Positions 18,146-25,686 of a DNA stretch of 64,000 nucleotides are shown in pieces. Position 1 is the first letter of the stretch; each line of letters opens with the position of its first letter. The notes below the pieces were generated by a model that saw only the letters and a program-made list of their open reading frames with translations, made no database searches and had not been told where the DNA came from. The position numbers were made by a program, and so were the translations under genes. Origin of the DNA: Micromonospora siamensis (GTDB lineage Bacteria; Actinomycetota; Actinomycetes; Mycobacteriales; Micromonosporaceae); contig NZ_LT607751.1 of the NCBI RefSeq assembly GCF_900090305.1, positions 5,208,001-5,272,000 on the forward strand, written 5' to 3'.

Positions 18146-19083
18146 CCCGGCACCGGCCGGTGGTCACCGACGCGCTGGCGCGGCACGTGGTCGGCGTCTG
18201 GGGCGGCGACGGCGAGCGGTGGCTGGCCGAACTGCCGACCCTCCTGGCCGACCTGGCCCGGGACTGGCAGCTCGACCTCGGTGAGCCGTACGAGCTGTCC
18301 TACCACTACGTCGCCGCCGCCACCCTGGCCGACGGGACACCGGCCGTACTCAAGCTGGGGGTGCCGACCGGGACGTCGCTGGCCGAGGAGGCGCCCGCGC
18401 TCGCGGCGTTCGCCGGCCGGGGCGCGGTCCGGCTGCTGCGCGTGGACCTCGACCGGGGGGCGTTGCTGCTGGAGCGGGCGGTCCCCGGCGGGCGGTTGCG
18501 CGACCTGGTGCCCGACCGCGACGCCGAGGCCACCTCGGCGCTGGCCGGCGTGATCCGCCGACTGCACGGGCCGCCGCCGCCCGGCTGCCCGCTGCGGGAG
18601 GCGGCGGCCCAGGCCCGGGCCTTCGACCGCTACCTGGACCGGTACGACACGGCCGGGCCGCTGCCGCACGACCTGGTGAGGCGGGCCGGCGGCCTGATGC
18701 ACGAACTCTGCGCGTCGGCCCCCGACCGGGTGGTGCTGCACGGCGACCTGCACCACGACAACGTCCTGCGCGCCACCCGGGAGCCCTGGCTCGCCATCGA
18801 CCCGCACGGCCTGGTCGGCGATCCCGGGTACGAGGTCGGGGCGCTGCTCTACAACCCGGCACCCGACGACCGGAGCGCGACGCTGACCGGCCTGGTGCCG
18901 GCCCGGGTCGAGCAGCTCGCCGACGAGCTGGCGATGCCGGTGGAGCGGGTGGTGGCCTGGGGCTTCGTCAAGGCGGTGCTGTCGGACGTGTGGACGGCCG
19001 AGGAGTGGAGCCCGGCGTGGAACCGTTCGCCGGCGAGCCGGGCCCTCGACGTGGCCCGGCTGCTCCTGCCCCGCCTGTCCTGA
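18142..19083 (+). CDS. Aminoglycoside/hydroxyurea resistance kinase-like protein
   Basis: This 313-aa protein resembles the APH(6)/hydroxyurea phosphotransferase group. AVLKLGVPTG holds the ATP-binding Lys, LHGDLHHDNVL is the catalytic loop, and WLAIDPHGLVGDPGYEVGAL is the metal-binding and family signature. The fold phosphorylates streptomycin-like antibiotics or hydroxyurea, but many chromosomal members have unknown small substrates. It starts with GTG inside the stop of the DinB-like gene, so the two are translated together. A detoxification role is a reasonable guess only. Confidence 0.87.
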   Translation: MTRHRPVVTDALARHVVGVWGGDGERWLAELPTLLADLARDWQLDLGEPYELSYHYVAAATLADGTPAVLKLGVPTGTSLAEEAPALAAFAGRGAVRLLRVDLDRGALLLERAVPGGRLRDLVPDRDAEATSALAGVIRRLHGPPPPGCPLREAAAQARAFDRYLDRYDTAGPLPHDLVRRAGGLMHELCASAPDRVVLHGDLHHDNVLRATREPWLAIDPHGLVGDPGYEVGALLYNPAPDDRSATLTGLVPARVEQLADELAMPVERVVAWGFVKAVLSDVWTAEEWSPAWNRSPASRALDVARLLLPRLS

Positions 19084-19150
19084 CCTCGGGCTGTCGTACC
19101 CGGCGGCCATGATGGGCGGACCGACCGCTGACCACGAACGGAGCGACCCG

Positions 19151-19612
19151 ATGAGCCGGCACGTCCAGGTCACCTTCGACGCCCACGACCCGCGCGCGCT
19201 GTCGTCCTTCTGGCGGGACGTGCTCGGCTACGTCCATCCCGGACCGCCCGGCGTGGAGTTGCCCGCCGGCGCCGACCCGCTGGCCGCCTGGGACGACTTC
19301 CTCGCCCGGATCGGCGTGCCGGAGGGGCAGCGCAACACCCGGTCGGCCATCGAGGATCCGGACGGGCCCGGCCCGCGGGTGTTCTTCCAGCAGGTGCCGG
19401 AGGACAAGGCCGGCAAGAACCGGGTCCACCTCGACGTCCGGGCGGCCCCCGGGCTGCGCGGCGAGGAGCGGATGGCGGCGCTGGAGGCCGAGTGCGCCCG
19501 GCTGGTCGCACTCGGGGCGACCCGGCTGGGCCGGGAGGAGCCCGCTGCACCGATGAGCGCCGGCCACATCGTCATGGCCGACCCGGAGGGCAACGAGTTC
19601 TGCCTGGACTGA
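19151..19612 (+). CDS. VOC family protein (glyoxalase/bleomycin-resistance fold)
   Basis: This 153-aa protein has the vicinal oxygen chelate fold. Paired beta-alpha-beta-beta-beta modules begin at HVQVTFDAHDPRALSSFW and continue at NRVHLDVRA; IVMADPEGNEFCLD is the usual C-terminal module ending with a metal-ligand Glu. Members are glyoxalases, dioxygenases or antibiotic-binding proteins; this one is unassigned. ATG 19151 has GGAG about eight bases upstream. It lies 67 bp past the kinase gene in the same direction and may belong to that operon. Confidence 0.88.
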   Translation: MSRHVQVTFDAHDPRALSSFWRDVLGYVHPGPPGVELPAGADPLAAWDDFLARIGVPEGQRNTRSAIEDPDGPGPRVFFQQVPEDKAGKNRVHLDVRAAPGLRGEERMAALEAECARLVALGATRLGREEPAAPMSAGHIVMADPEGNEFCLD

Positions 19613-19633
19613 CTGTGAGGCTGGCCGGGTCGG

Positions 19634-20872
19634 TCAGGTCCGTGCCGCCACCGGTTGCGGAGCGGAGTCGAGCGGCAGGTCGCGCAGCCGGCGGATCGGG
19701 GTCGAGAGATAGATGACCGGGGACAGCACGGTGAGCGCGGCGAAGAGCAGCAGAGTGGTGCGGGCACCGAGTGGTCCGGCCAGCGCGCCGGCGAGCAGGC
19801 CGCCGAGCGGGATGGCCCCCCAGGAGACGAACTTGACCGTGGCGATCACCCGGGACAGGAGGTCGGGCGGGCTGGCGAGCATCCGGTAGGTGCGAGTGGT
19901 CACGCTGAGCACCACCGAGGAGACGGCGAGGACGATGTTGCCCACGGCGAAGGCGAGGTAGGCGGCGACCCCGGTGCCCAGCGGGATGATGAGCGCGCCG
20001 GCCACGCCGACGACGGACGCGATGATGAGGCCGCGGGCGGTGCCGACCCGGTCGGTGAACCGGGTGGTCACCGCGGCGCCGACGAGCGCGCCGAGGCCGT
20101 CGGTGGCCAGCAGCAGCCCGACCAGGAACGGCGACGCGTGCAGCTCGCGTACCAGGTAGAAGGGGGTGAGGGCGATCATCGCGCCGGCGACGAAGTTCGT
20201 CACGGTGGCGTCCCACATGGCCGGGCCGATGATCGGGTGCCGGAGGACGAAGTGCCAACCCTCGCGGATCATCGTGACCATCGGCGTCCGCTGCGCCGGC
20301 CGCTGCACCCGTCGGGCCGGCAGCGTCCGCAGCAGCACGGCGGAGACGACATAGCTGACGGCGTCGACGAGGAGCGTCGGCACCGCACCCAACACCTGCA
20401 CCGCGAGTCCGCCGAGAGACGGCCCGCCGAGTTGGGTGGCGGCGTGCGTGCCGGAGTTCAGGCTGTTGCGCGCCTGGAGCTGGGCGGGCGGCACGATCTC
20501 CGGCAGGAACGTCTGGTTCGCCACGTCGAACAGCACGTTGGCGAAGCTCACCACCAGGGCGACGGCGACCAGCTGGGCCACCGTCAGCGCGTCGTACCAC
20601 CAGGCCAGCGGCACCGACGCGACCGCGAGGGCCCGGGTCAGGTCCAGGGTGACCTGCATGCCGCGCAACGGCAGGCGCTGCACGATCACCCCGGCCGGCA
20701 GGCTGACCAGCAGGTACGCGAGGTAGCCGGCCGCCGTGATGAGACCCATCTCGAAGGCCGACGCGTTAAGCACGGTGAGGGCGGTCAACGGCAGTGCCAC
20801 CGCGCCGACCGCGGACCCCAGTTGACTGGCCGTGCCGGCCGTCCACCAGCGCCAGAAGGCAGTGAGTTCCAT
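19634..20872 (-). CDS. MFS transporter (probable drug or metabolite exporter)
   Basis: This 412-aa, 12-helix major facilitator belongs to the exporter-like group seen beside antibiotic-resistance regulators. It starts FWRWWTAGTASQLGSAVGAV and has YLLVSLPAGVIVQRLP as the loop 2-3 region. The second half starts near PIIGPAMWDATVTNFV. The substrate is unknown. It is divergent from the HxlR-peroxiredoxin gene, and the ATG sits inside the GTTCCATAATGGAAC palindrome with a possible -10 element about ten bases upstream. The message would be nearly leaderless, and the fusion protein probably represses it. Confidence 0.9.
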   Translation of the reverse strand: MELTAFWRWWTAGTASQLGSAVGAVALPLTALTVLNASAFEMGLITAAGYLAYLLVSLPAGVIVQRLPLRGMQVTLDLTRALAVASVPLAWWYDALTVAQLVAVALVVSFANVLFDVANQTFLPEIVPPAQLQARNSLNSGTHAATQLGGPSLGGLAVQVLGAVPTLLVDAVSYVVSAVLLRTLPARRVQRPAQRTPMVTMIREGWHFVLRHPIIGPAMWDATVTNFVAGAMIALTPFYLVRELHASPFLVGLLLATDGLGALVGAAVTTRFTDRVGTARGLIIASVVGVAGALIIPLGTGVAAYLAFAVGNIVLAVSSVVLSVTTRTYRMLASPPDLLSRVIATVKFVSWGAIPLGGLLAGALAGPLGARTTLLLFAALTVLSPVIYLSTPIRRLRDLPLDSAPQPVAART

Positions 20873-20900
20873 AATGGAACGCACTATAGTGGAGGGCGTG
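20866..20900. promoter_or_regulatory. Shared divergent promoter/operator of exporter and HxlR-peroxiredoxin genes
   Basis: Two perfect palindromes lie side by side: GTTCCAT-A-ATGGAAC (20866-20880) and CACTATAGTG (20882-20891). The second reads TATAGT on both strands and could serve as a -10 box in each direction. On the plus strand TATAGT (20885-20890) ends seven bases before GTG 20898, the spacing expected for a leaderless transcript. On the minus strand it ends ten bases before ATG 20872. HxlR-type repressors bind palindromes in this position. Confidence 0.6.
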
Positions 20901-21815
20901 AGAAGAGTCGACCTCGCCGACGCCGACTGCGGCATCGCCCAGACCCTCGGCGTGCTGTCCGACTGGTGGACGTTCCTGCTCATCCGCGACATCGCCGGCG
21001 GCGTGACCCGCTTCGACGGTCTGCAACGCGGGCTCGGCATGAGCCGCCGCGCCCTGACCGAACGCCTCGCCGCCCTCGTCGAGCACGGCGTGCTGCGCCG
21101 CCGGCCGTACACCGATCGCCCACCGCGCTACGACTACCTGCTCACCCCGAAAGGCGAGGGCCTGCTGCCGGTGCTGATCGCGTTGCAGGAGTGGGGCGAC
21201 CGGCACCTGCTCGGCGACGGGTCGCTCACCGCCACGGCGACGGCCGGGTCGGCGGAGGCCCGCCGCCTGCACGCCCTGGTCGGGCGTCGACTTCCCGAGG
21301 TGGCCCTGGTACGCCACGACGGCGTACCGGTGCCGCCCGCCGACCCGGACGCCTGGACGGCGCTCTACTGCTTCCCCGGCGCGTTCGTGCCCGGGGCGCA
21401 GGGCCTCCCACCGTCCTGGAGTGACATCCCCGGCGCTGCCGGCTGCACGCTGGAGTCCACCACCTACGCGTCACGGGCCGCCGACTTCGCCGCGCTGGGC
21501 GCCCGTATCCACGGGGTCAGCACCCAGCGTCCGGACCAGCTGGCCGCCTTCGCAGCGCACGCCGAGCTGCCGTTCCCGCTGCTCTCCGACGCCGACGGTC
21601 GGCTCGCCGCCGCGCTGCTGCTGCCCACCTTCCGGGCAGCCGGCGCCGACCGGCTGAAGCGGGCGACACTGCTGGTCGACCCGACCGCGACGGTACGCGC
21701 CGTCCAGTTCCCGGTCACCGATCCGGCCGGCTCGGTCGACGAGATGCTGCGCCTGGTCCGCGAGCACCTGCCCGACGCAGATGACGAGCCCGCGGCGGCG
21801 GAACGCCGGGCCTAG
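20898..21815 (+). CDS. HxlR-type regulator fused to a peroxiredoxin-like domain
   Basis: This is a two-domain protein of 305 aa from GTG 20898. Residues 8-105 are an HxlR winged helix; Cys11 (DCGIAQTLGVLSDWW) sits where HxlR/HypR regulators carry a redox-sensing cysteine. Residues about 130-292 look like a peroxiredoxin: TALYCFPGAFVPG, then IPGAAGCTLES with Cys183 as candidate peroxidatic residue, then GARIHGVSTQ and ELPFPLLSD. An ATG eight codons earlier is possible but leaves one base to the divergent exporter start. The arrangement suggests a repressor whose DNA binding responds to peroxide or disulfide stress. A structural, catalytically dead domain is the alternative. Confidence 0.82.
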   Translation: MRRVDLADADCGIAQTLGVLSDWWTFLLIRDIAGGVTRFDGLQRGLGMSRRALTERLAALVEHGVLRRRPYTDRPPRYDYLLTPKGEGLLPVLIALQEWGDRHLLGDGSLTATATAGSAEARRLHALVGRRLPEVALVRHDGVPVPPADPDAWTALYCFPGAFVPGAQGLPPSWSDIPGAAGCTLESTTYASRAADFAALGARIHGVSTQRPDQLAAFAAHAELPFPLLSDADGRLAAALLLPTFRAAGADRLKRATLLVDPTATVRAVQFPVTDPAGSVDEMLRLVREHLPDADDEPAAAERRA

Positions 21816-21824
21816 ACTCGGGCG

Positions 21825-22304
21825 ATGGAACGGATCGACCGCGCCAGCCGGGTGATCGCCGCGGCGCCGACCACCGTCTACGACGCGCTCCTCGACCCGG
21901 AAGCGCTTGAGGCGTGGCTCCCGCCGGACGGGATGCGCGGCCGGGTCGAGCGGTGGGATCCCCGGCCGGGCGGCGGATTCCGGATGGTCCTCACCTACCT
22001 CGACGCCACCGACGCTCCGGGTAAGACGTCGGACGCGACGGACGCCGTGGAGGTCGGGTTCGCCGAGCTGACGCCCCCGGAACGGGTGGTGCAGCGGGCG
22101 GTGTTCGAGGCCGACGACCCGGCGCACGCGGGGGTCATGACGATGACCTGGCAGCTCACCGCCGTCGGCGGGGGGACCCAGGTGACGGTCACCGCCACCG
22201 ACGTGCCGGCCGGCATCGACCAGACAGACCACCAGACCGCGATGGCCTCGTCGCTGGCCAACCTGGCGGCGTACGTCGAAGCGGCCGAGCGGGCCGACGG
22301 GTGA
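21825..22304 (+). CDS. SRPBCC family protein (AHSA1-like)
   Basis: This 159-aa protein has the START/AHSA1 fold. RASRVIAAAPTTVYDALLDPEALEAWLPP is the usual beginning, GGGFRMVLTY the central sheet, and a C-terminal long helix ends the domain (SLANLAAYVEAAE). Such proteins bind hydrophobic ligands; no reaction can be named. It starts nine bases past the stop of the HxlR-peroxiredoxin gene and is probably co-transcribed with it, so it may act in the same stress response. It is the last gene before the composition changes to the acquired-looking patch. Confidence 0.87.
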   Translation: MERIDRASRVIAAAPTTVYDALLDPEALEAWLPPDGMRGRVERWDPRPGGGFRMVLTYLDATDAPGKTSDATDAVEVGFAELTPPERVVQRAVFEADDPAHAGVMTMTWQLTAVGGGTQVTVTATDVPAGIDQTDHQTAMASSLANLAAYVEAAERADG

Positions 22305-22411
22305 GCGGGCACCGACGACCTGCCGGCGTGGTCGATCCGCTCGGGAAGGCGTCGGATGTGCGGCAATAAAAAGGCTTGCACAGGTGCCGGGCTGAGAGTC
22401 GACTGCTCACC

Positions 22412-23368
22412 ATGCCTTCCCCCTCACCGATCTTCGTTGCCGGTACGGGTCGTTCGGGAACGTCACGGATCGCCGACATCATCGGCGAACATCCGCTGAT
22501 CCACCGAATTCCCATGGAGACCCGGTTTCTCATCGACCCGGGTGGCCTGCGGGACCTGGCCGACGCCCTCACCGATCGATACGACCCCACCGTCGGTGAG
22601 GACGCCCTGCACCGGCTGAGCGACTTCCTCACCGTCCGAGTGCCCGACCGGCGAGACGATCGCGGCAAAACCGTTCCCGAGCTGGTCGGCGAGCGGCGAT
22701 ACCGGGACGCGGTGCAACAGCTCTGGCCGCAGTTGATCGCGTACACATACGACGAACCTGCGCCCGCAGAGGGCTTCGGGAACGCCGACCGGCCCGCCGG
22801 ACCGTTCGAGCCGCTGAGCCGCCGACGGGTGATTCCCAGGTATTTCAGCGACCGGATCGAACTGCTCCGAATCTTGCGGGGCCTCATCGACACCGTGTTC
22901 GGCGGAGCAGCCGCCGACGCGGGCAAGCCGACCTGGTGCGAGAAGACACCGTTCAACCTGCTGTACATGGAATTCCTCTGGGAACTGATCCCCGAAGCAA
23001 CCATTGTGCACATCAAACGTCACCCGGTCTCGGTGCTCGCATCCCACCTGGACCAGCCATGGGCACCGCCCACCGTCGACGGCGCGCTCGCCTACCTCAA
23101 GCCGGTCTATCACCGATGGCTCACCTGGAGGAACACGGTCGACCTGACGGGCAGGCGATACATCGAGGTGAAAGCAGAAGACCTCGCCGCCGACTGGTCC
23201 GGACAGCGCCGCGCCCTGTTCGAACGGCTCGACGTCGACGACTTCGACACCCCTTCAAGGTTTCTGGCGCACAAGCTGACGAACCGCAGCGGCCAATTCG
23301 ACGACAAAACCCGCGAGTTCCTCGAAGAAGCGCTCGGCGAGGTCATCCCTGCCATGGGATATGAGTGA
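22412..23368 (+). CDS. Sulfotransferase family protein
   Basis: This 318-aa PAPS-dependent sulfotransferase-like protein has GTGRSGTS at residues 11-18, which is the 5'-phosphosulfate loop. IVHIKRHPVSVLASHLD is the 3'-phosphate-binding segment (Arg and the following Ser pattern), and WCEKTPFNLLY matches the conserved KTP region. Bacterial members sulfate glycolipids, polysaccharides or natural products; the acceptor is unknown. Base composition is visibly less GC-rich than the neighbours and AT-rich AATAAAAAGG lies just upstream. No ribosome site is clear at ATG 22412. With the transposase remnant behind it, transfer is likely. Confidence 0.85.
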   Translation: MPSPSPIFVAGTGRSGTSRIADIIGEHPLIHRIPMETRFLIDPGGLRDLADALTDRYDPTVGEDALHRLSDFLTVRVPDRRDDRGKTVPELVGERRYRDAVQQLWPQLIAYTYDEPAPAEGFGNADRPAGPFEPLSRRRVIPRYFSDRIELLRILRGLIDTVFGGAAADAGKPTWCEKTPFNLLYMEFLWELIPEATIVHIKRHPVSVLASHLDQPWAPPTVDGALAYLKPVYHRWLTWRNTVDLTGRRYIEVKAEDLAADWSGQRRALFERLDVDDFDTPSRFLAHKLTNRSGQFDDKTREFLEEALGEVIPAMGYE

Positions 23369-23371
23369 CGG

Positions 23372-23557
23372 CTCTCGATCGCGACCCCGTCACCGCGCTA
23401 TCGCGTCGGTAAGGGCCCCTCGGTCGAGGGGGTCCGCAAGCTCCCCGCCGCCACCGAGGGGCACAGCATCCTCCCGCTGCCCGACTGGACCTGGCTGGCG
23501 CTACTCGACCACCAGGAGCGCCAGCGCCGGGAGCGCGACCACCTCGCCGACGTCTGA
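23372..23557 (+). pseudogene. Unidentified coding remnant
   Basis: A frame with coding-like composition reads KGPSVEGVRKLP, then ILPLPDWTWLALLDHQERQ, and ends at TGA 23555-23557. It has no start codon or ribosome site after the sulfotransferase stop. It looks like the C-terminal tail of a lost gene. I do not recognise the family. Confidence 0.3.
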
Positions 23558-23559
23558 TC

Positions 23560-24045
23560 CGGCGACCGCCACGAAAGTTGCGCTGCGCAGCCTCGCCCGG
23601 CGCTGGCTGGCCCTTCAGGCCGAGATCGACGACCTCGACAGCCACTTTGGCCGCCCCCGCCACCGCCACCGCCCCAGACTTGGTCGCGCTGCCTGGCGTC
23701 GGCGTCGACACCGCTGGACAACTCCTCGTCACCGCCGGCGACAACCCTCACCGCTTGCACTCCGAAGGAGCTTTCGCCCGGCTCTGCGGCGTCGCCCCCA
23801 TCCCGGCCAGCTCCGGACGGACCGACCGTCACCGCCTACACCGTGGTGGCGACCGCGAAGCCAACCGCGCCCTCTGGCGCATCACCCTGGTCCGCATGCG
23901 CTGCCACCAGCCCACCAAGGACTACGTCACCCGCCGCACCGCAGAGGGCAGGACCAAGACCGAGATCATGCGCTGCCTCAAGCGCTACATCGCCCGGGAA
24001 GCCCTCACCCACCTCGCACCTCGCCCAACAGAGCAGGCACCATGA
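23560..24045 (+). pseudogene. Decayed IS110-family transposase (C-terminal Transposase_20 part)
   Basis: The C-terminal IS116/IS110/IS902 transposase domain is clear: LVALPGVGVDTAGQLL, then LCGVAPIPASSGRTDRHRLH, GGDREANRALWRI and KRYIAREAL. Upstream, KVALRSLARRWLALQAEIDD belongs to the same protein but lies in a different frame; a frameshift falls near 23650-23660 in a run of proline-like codons. The N-terminal DEDD RuvC-like catalytic domain is missing. The element is therefore inactive and 5'-truncated. It marks past insertion in this patch and was probably involved in rearranging it. Confidence 0.82.
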
Positions 24046-24049
24046 CCCG

Positions 24050-24391
24050 GTGCGACTACTGACGGCAGATGAGTTCACCGCCACGATCGGGACACCGCCA
24101 ACAGCGGCCGACGTCGAGGGGCCTCCTCCGTTCGACTTCTGGACCTACTACGACGCCATCCCCCATGAGCACCTCGCTGGCCACGACTTCAGCCGTGAGG
24201 AGGTGACGAACGTCTGGCAGATGCCCGACGGCATCCACCAGCACGTCCTGATCGCGTCCGGAACCCCGAACGTGTTCATGGCGCTCGTGCTCAACCTCCG
24301 AACAGCATCAGTACTCGGCCACCACCTGCTCGACCTCAACGAGCTATACGGGCTCAACCAGCCGCCCGAGACACCGCTTGACGAACAATAG
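24050..24391 (+). CDS. Hypothetical protein, accessory-region type (113 aa)
   Basis: This small acidic protein starts at GTG 24050 (RLLTADEFTATIG). The middle reads PPPFDFWTYYDAIPHEHL, then VTNVWQMPDGIHQHVLIAS and LGHHLLDLNELYGL. The domain looks complete and globular. I know it only as an uncharacterised type seen in accessory regions of actinobacteria, so no function is given. It begins directly after the transposase remnant with no good ribosome site, and it might once have been read from the element's transcript. Confidence 0.6.
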   Translation: MRLLTADEFTATIGTPPTAADVEGPPPFDFWTYYDAIPHEHLAGHDFSREEVTNVWQMPDGIHQHVLIASGTPNVFMALVLNLRTASVLGHHLLDLNELYGLNQPPETPLDEQ

Positions 24392-24431
24392 GAGCGTCCA
24401 CTTCGCCGGCAGCCGGCTGTCCGACTCCGGT

Positions 24432-24470
24432 TGATGGTTGACACGGCGGCCTCCGTTGATGCTTGACGCC
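24432..24470 (+). repeat. Left inverted repeat of the SDR cassette
   Basis: The arm begins TGATGGTTGACACGGCGGCC. Inside it GATGGTTGAC (24433-24442) and GATGCTTGAC (24458-24467) form a direct repeat with 25-bp period. The right arm has the same inner structure. Confidence 0.85.
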
Positions 24471-24570
24471 GTGGCGATGCACCGCTGGCTCAGCTGTGGT
24501 GGCCGGGTAATTCCGATGACGGCCTTCGGGCGGACAGCAAGGATGGTGCGTCTAGGGGGTGCGACCACGG

Positions 24571-25350
24571 ATGGCACTTACGGATGGCACGGACCAACAG
24601 CATCGACCCGTCGCCCTGGTGACCGGTGCCGGCCGCAGCGCCGGCATCGCCGCGTCGGTGGTGCTGACGCTGGCTCAGACCGGCTGGGATGTCGGGTTCA
24701 CCTACTGGACCCCGTACGACGAGCGGATGCCATGGGGCGCCGATCCCGAGGCCATGACGCAGCTCAGCAGCCAAGCCACCAAGCACGGGGCGAGAACTGC
24801 CGCGGTCGAGGCGGACCTCGCTGATCCTCACGCCACGGCGGACATCTTCGAGGCCGTGGAGCGAGAGCTGGGCTCGGTCAGCGCGCTCGTCCTCGCCCAC
24901 TGCGAGAGCGTCAATTCGGGCCTGCTCGACACGAGTATCGAGAGCTTCGACCGCCACTTCGCGGTCAACACCCGCGCGAGCTGGCTGCTGATTCGCGAGT
25001 ACGCCCAACGGTTCCAGGGGGCTCACGGCACGGGACGCATCGTCAGCCTGACCAGTGACGCCACCGTCGGAAATCTCCCCTACGGAGCCAGCAAAGGCGC
25101 TCTCGATCGGATCACCCTGGCCGCCGCTCAAGAACTGGCCCACCTCGGCGTGACCGCCAACGCCATCGATCCCGGCCCAACCGATACCGGCTGGATGACC
25201 GCAGAGATCAAGGATGCCGTCCTACGATCCACCCCGCTCGGTCGCCTCGGCCGCCCACAGGACTGTGCGAACCTCGTCGCGTTCCTGTGCTCGCCCGATG
25301 GGGGCTGGATCAACGGTCAACTCCTACACAGCGACGGCGGCATCCCCTAA
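24571..25350 (+). CDS. SDR family oxidoreductase within the inverted-repeat cassette
   Basis: This 259-aa short-chain dehydrogenase/reductase has TGAGRSAGI (residues 18-26) as the cofactor loop and Tyr171 and Lys175 as the active-site pair (YGASK). Ser159 or Ser162 (SLTSDATVG) is the candidate catalytic serine. The usual NNAG is replaced by AHCE, as in a side branch of the family. It ends HSDGGIP, the normal SDR tail. ATG 24571 was chosen; GTG 24559 is possible. Composition is lower in GC than the flanking core genes, and the gene is enclosed by inverted repeats, so it probably arrived as cargo. Substrate unknown. Confidence 0.87.
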   Translation: MALTDGTDQQHRPVALVTGAGRSAGIAASVVLTLAQTGWDVGFTYWTPYDERMPWGADPEAMTQLSSQATKHGARTAAVEADLADPHATADIFEAVERELGSVSALVLAHCESVNSGLLDTSIESFDRHFAVNTRASWLLIREYAQRFQGAHGTGRIVSLTSDATVGNLPYGASKGALDRITLAAAQELAHLGVTANAIDPGPTDTGWMTAEIKDAVLRSTPLGRLGRPQDCANLVAFLCSPDGGWINGQLLHSDGGIP

Positions 25351-25376
25351 CTGACGCTGCGCCTTCGAAGATGCCA

Positions 25377-25415
25377 GGTGTCAAGCATCGTCCGAGGCCG
25401 CCGTGTCAACCATCA
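25377..25415 (-). repeat. Right inverted repeat of the SDR cassette
   Basis: This is the reverse complement of the left arm with four differences in 39 positions. The outer 22 bases are identical. GTCAAGCATC (25380-25389) and GTCAACCATC (25405-25414) repeat the 25-bp period. Confidence 0.85.
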
Positions 25416-25482
25416 TGCGAGACCAGGCATCGCCGCAGCCGGCTGGTCCGGCTCAGTGACCGATGGCCCGCTGGTGCTGTCA

Positions 25483-25516
25483 CCGCCCCGGGAAGTGATC
25501 TTCGCGGGGCGGTTTT
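25483..25516 (+). terminator. Intrinsic terminator facing the tRNA gene
   Basis: CCGCCCCG (25483-25490) pairs with CGGGGCGG (25505-25512); an inner GAAG/CTTC pair closes a TGAT loop, and TTTT follows. It would stop rightward transcription coming out of the accessory patch before it runs against tRNA-Val. Confidence 0.75.
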
Positions 25517-25532
25517 CGCTGGTGGTGAAGGG

Positions 25533-25604
25533 TGGGCGCGGCAGGTTTCGAACCTGCGACCCCTCGCTTGTAAGGCGAGTGCTCTCCCACTGAGCTACGC
25601 GCCC
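25533..25604 (-). tRNA. tRNA-Val (anticodon TAC)
   Basis: The leftward 72-nt sequence folds as a full cloverleaf. The acceptor stem is GGGCGCG with CGCGCCC, followed by discriminator A. The D arm starts TAGCTCAGTGGGAGAGC. The anticodon stem CTCGC/GCGAG encloses loop CTTACAA (anticodon TAC, valine), and the T arm contains GGTTCGAAACC. CCA is not encoded. The 3' end points at the lower-GC patch to the left, the usual side for integration next to a tRNA. Confidence 0.96.
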
Positions 25605-25686
25605 GGAACGCCCGTTCGGCGGGCCGGAGGCTGGCCAGCTTACCTGTCCGCCTCCGGCCCGGTCGAACGAGTACCGGTGGAACGGA

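Larger units (their letters stand above)
24432..25415. mobile_element. Inverted-repeat-bounded cassette carrying an SDR gene (984 bp)
   Basis: Two 39-bp sequences in opposite orientation, matching at 35 of 39 positions, frame a single SDR gene. No transposase is encoded inside. The shape is that of a passenger cassette or MITE-like derivative of an insertion sequence whose transposase is elsewhere. No target-site duplication is obvious at the outer edges. The mobile nature is inferred from the repeats and the neighbouring IS110 remnant. Confidence 0.55.

Noticed and set aside
12982..19083. An antibiotic-resistance island, because two APH-like kinases, a VOC protein and an exporter lie within 8 kb
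   Set aside because: Each family is broad and usually chromosomal in actinobacteria; composition matches the core genome and no mobile signature is present there.
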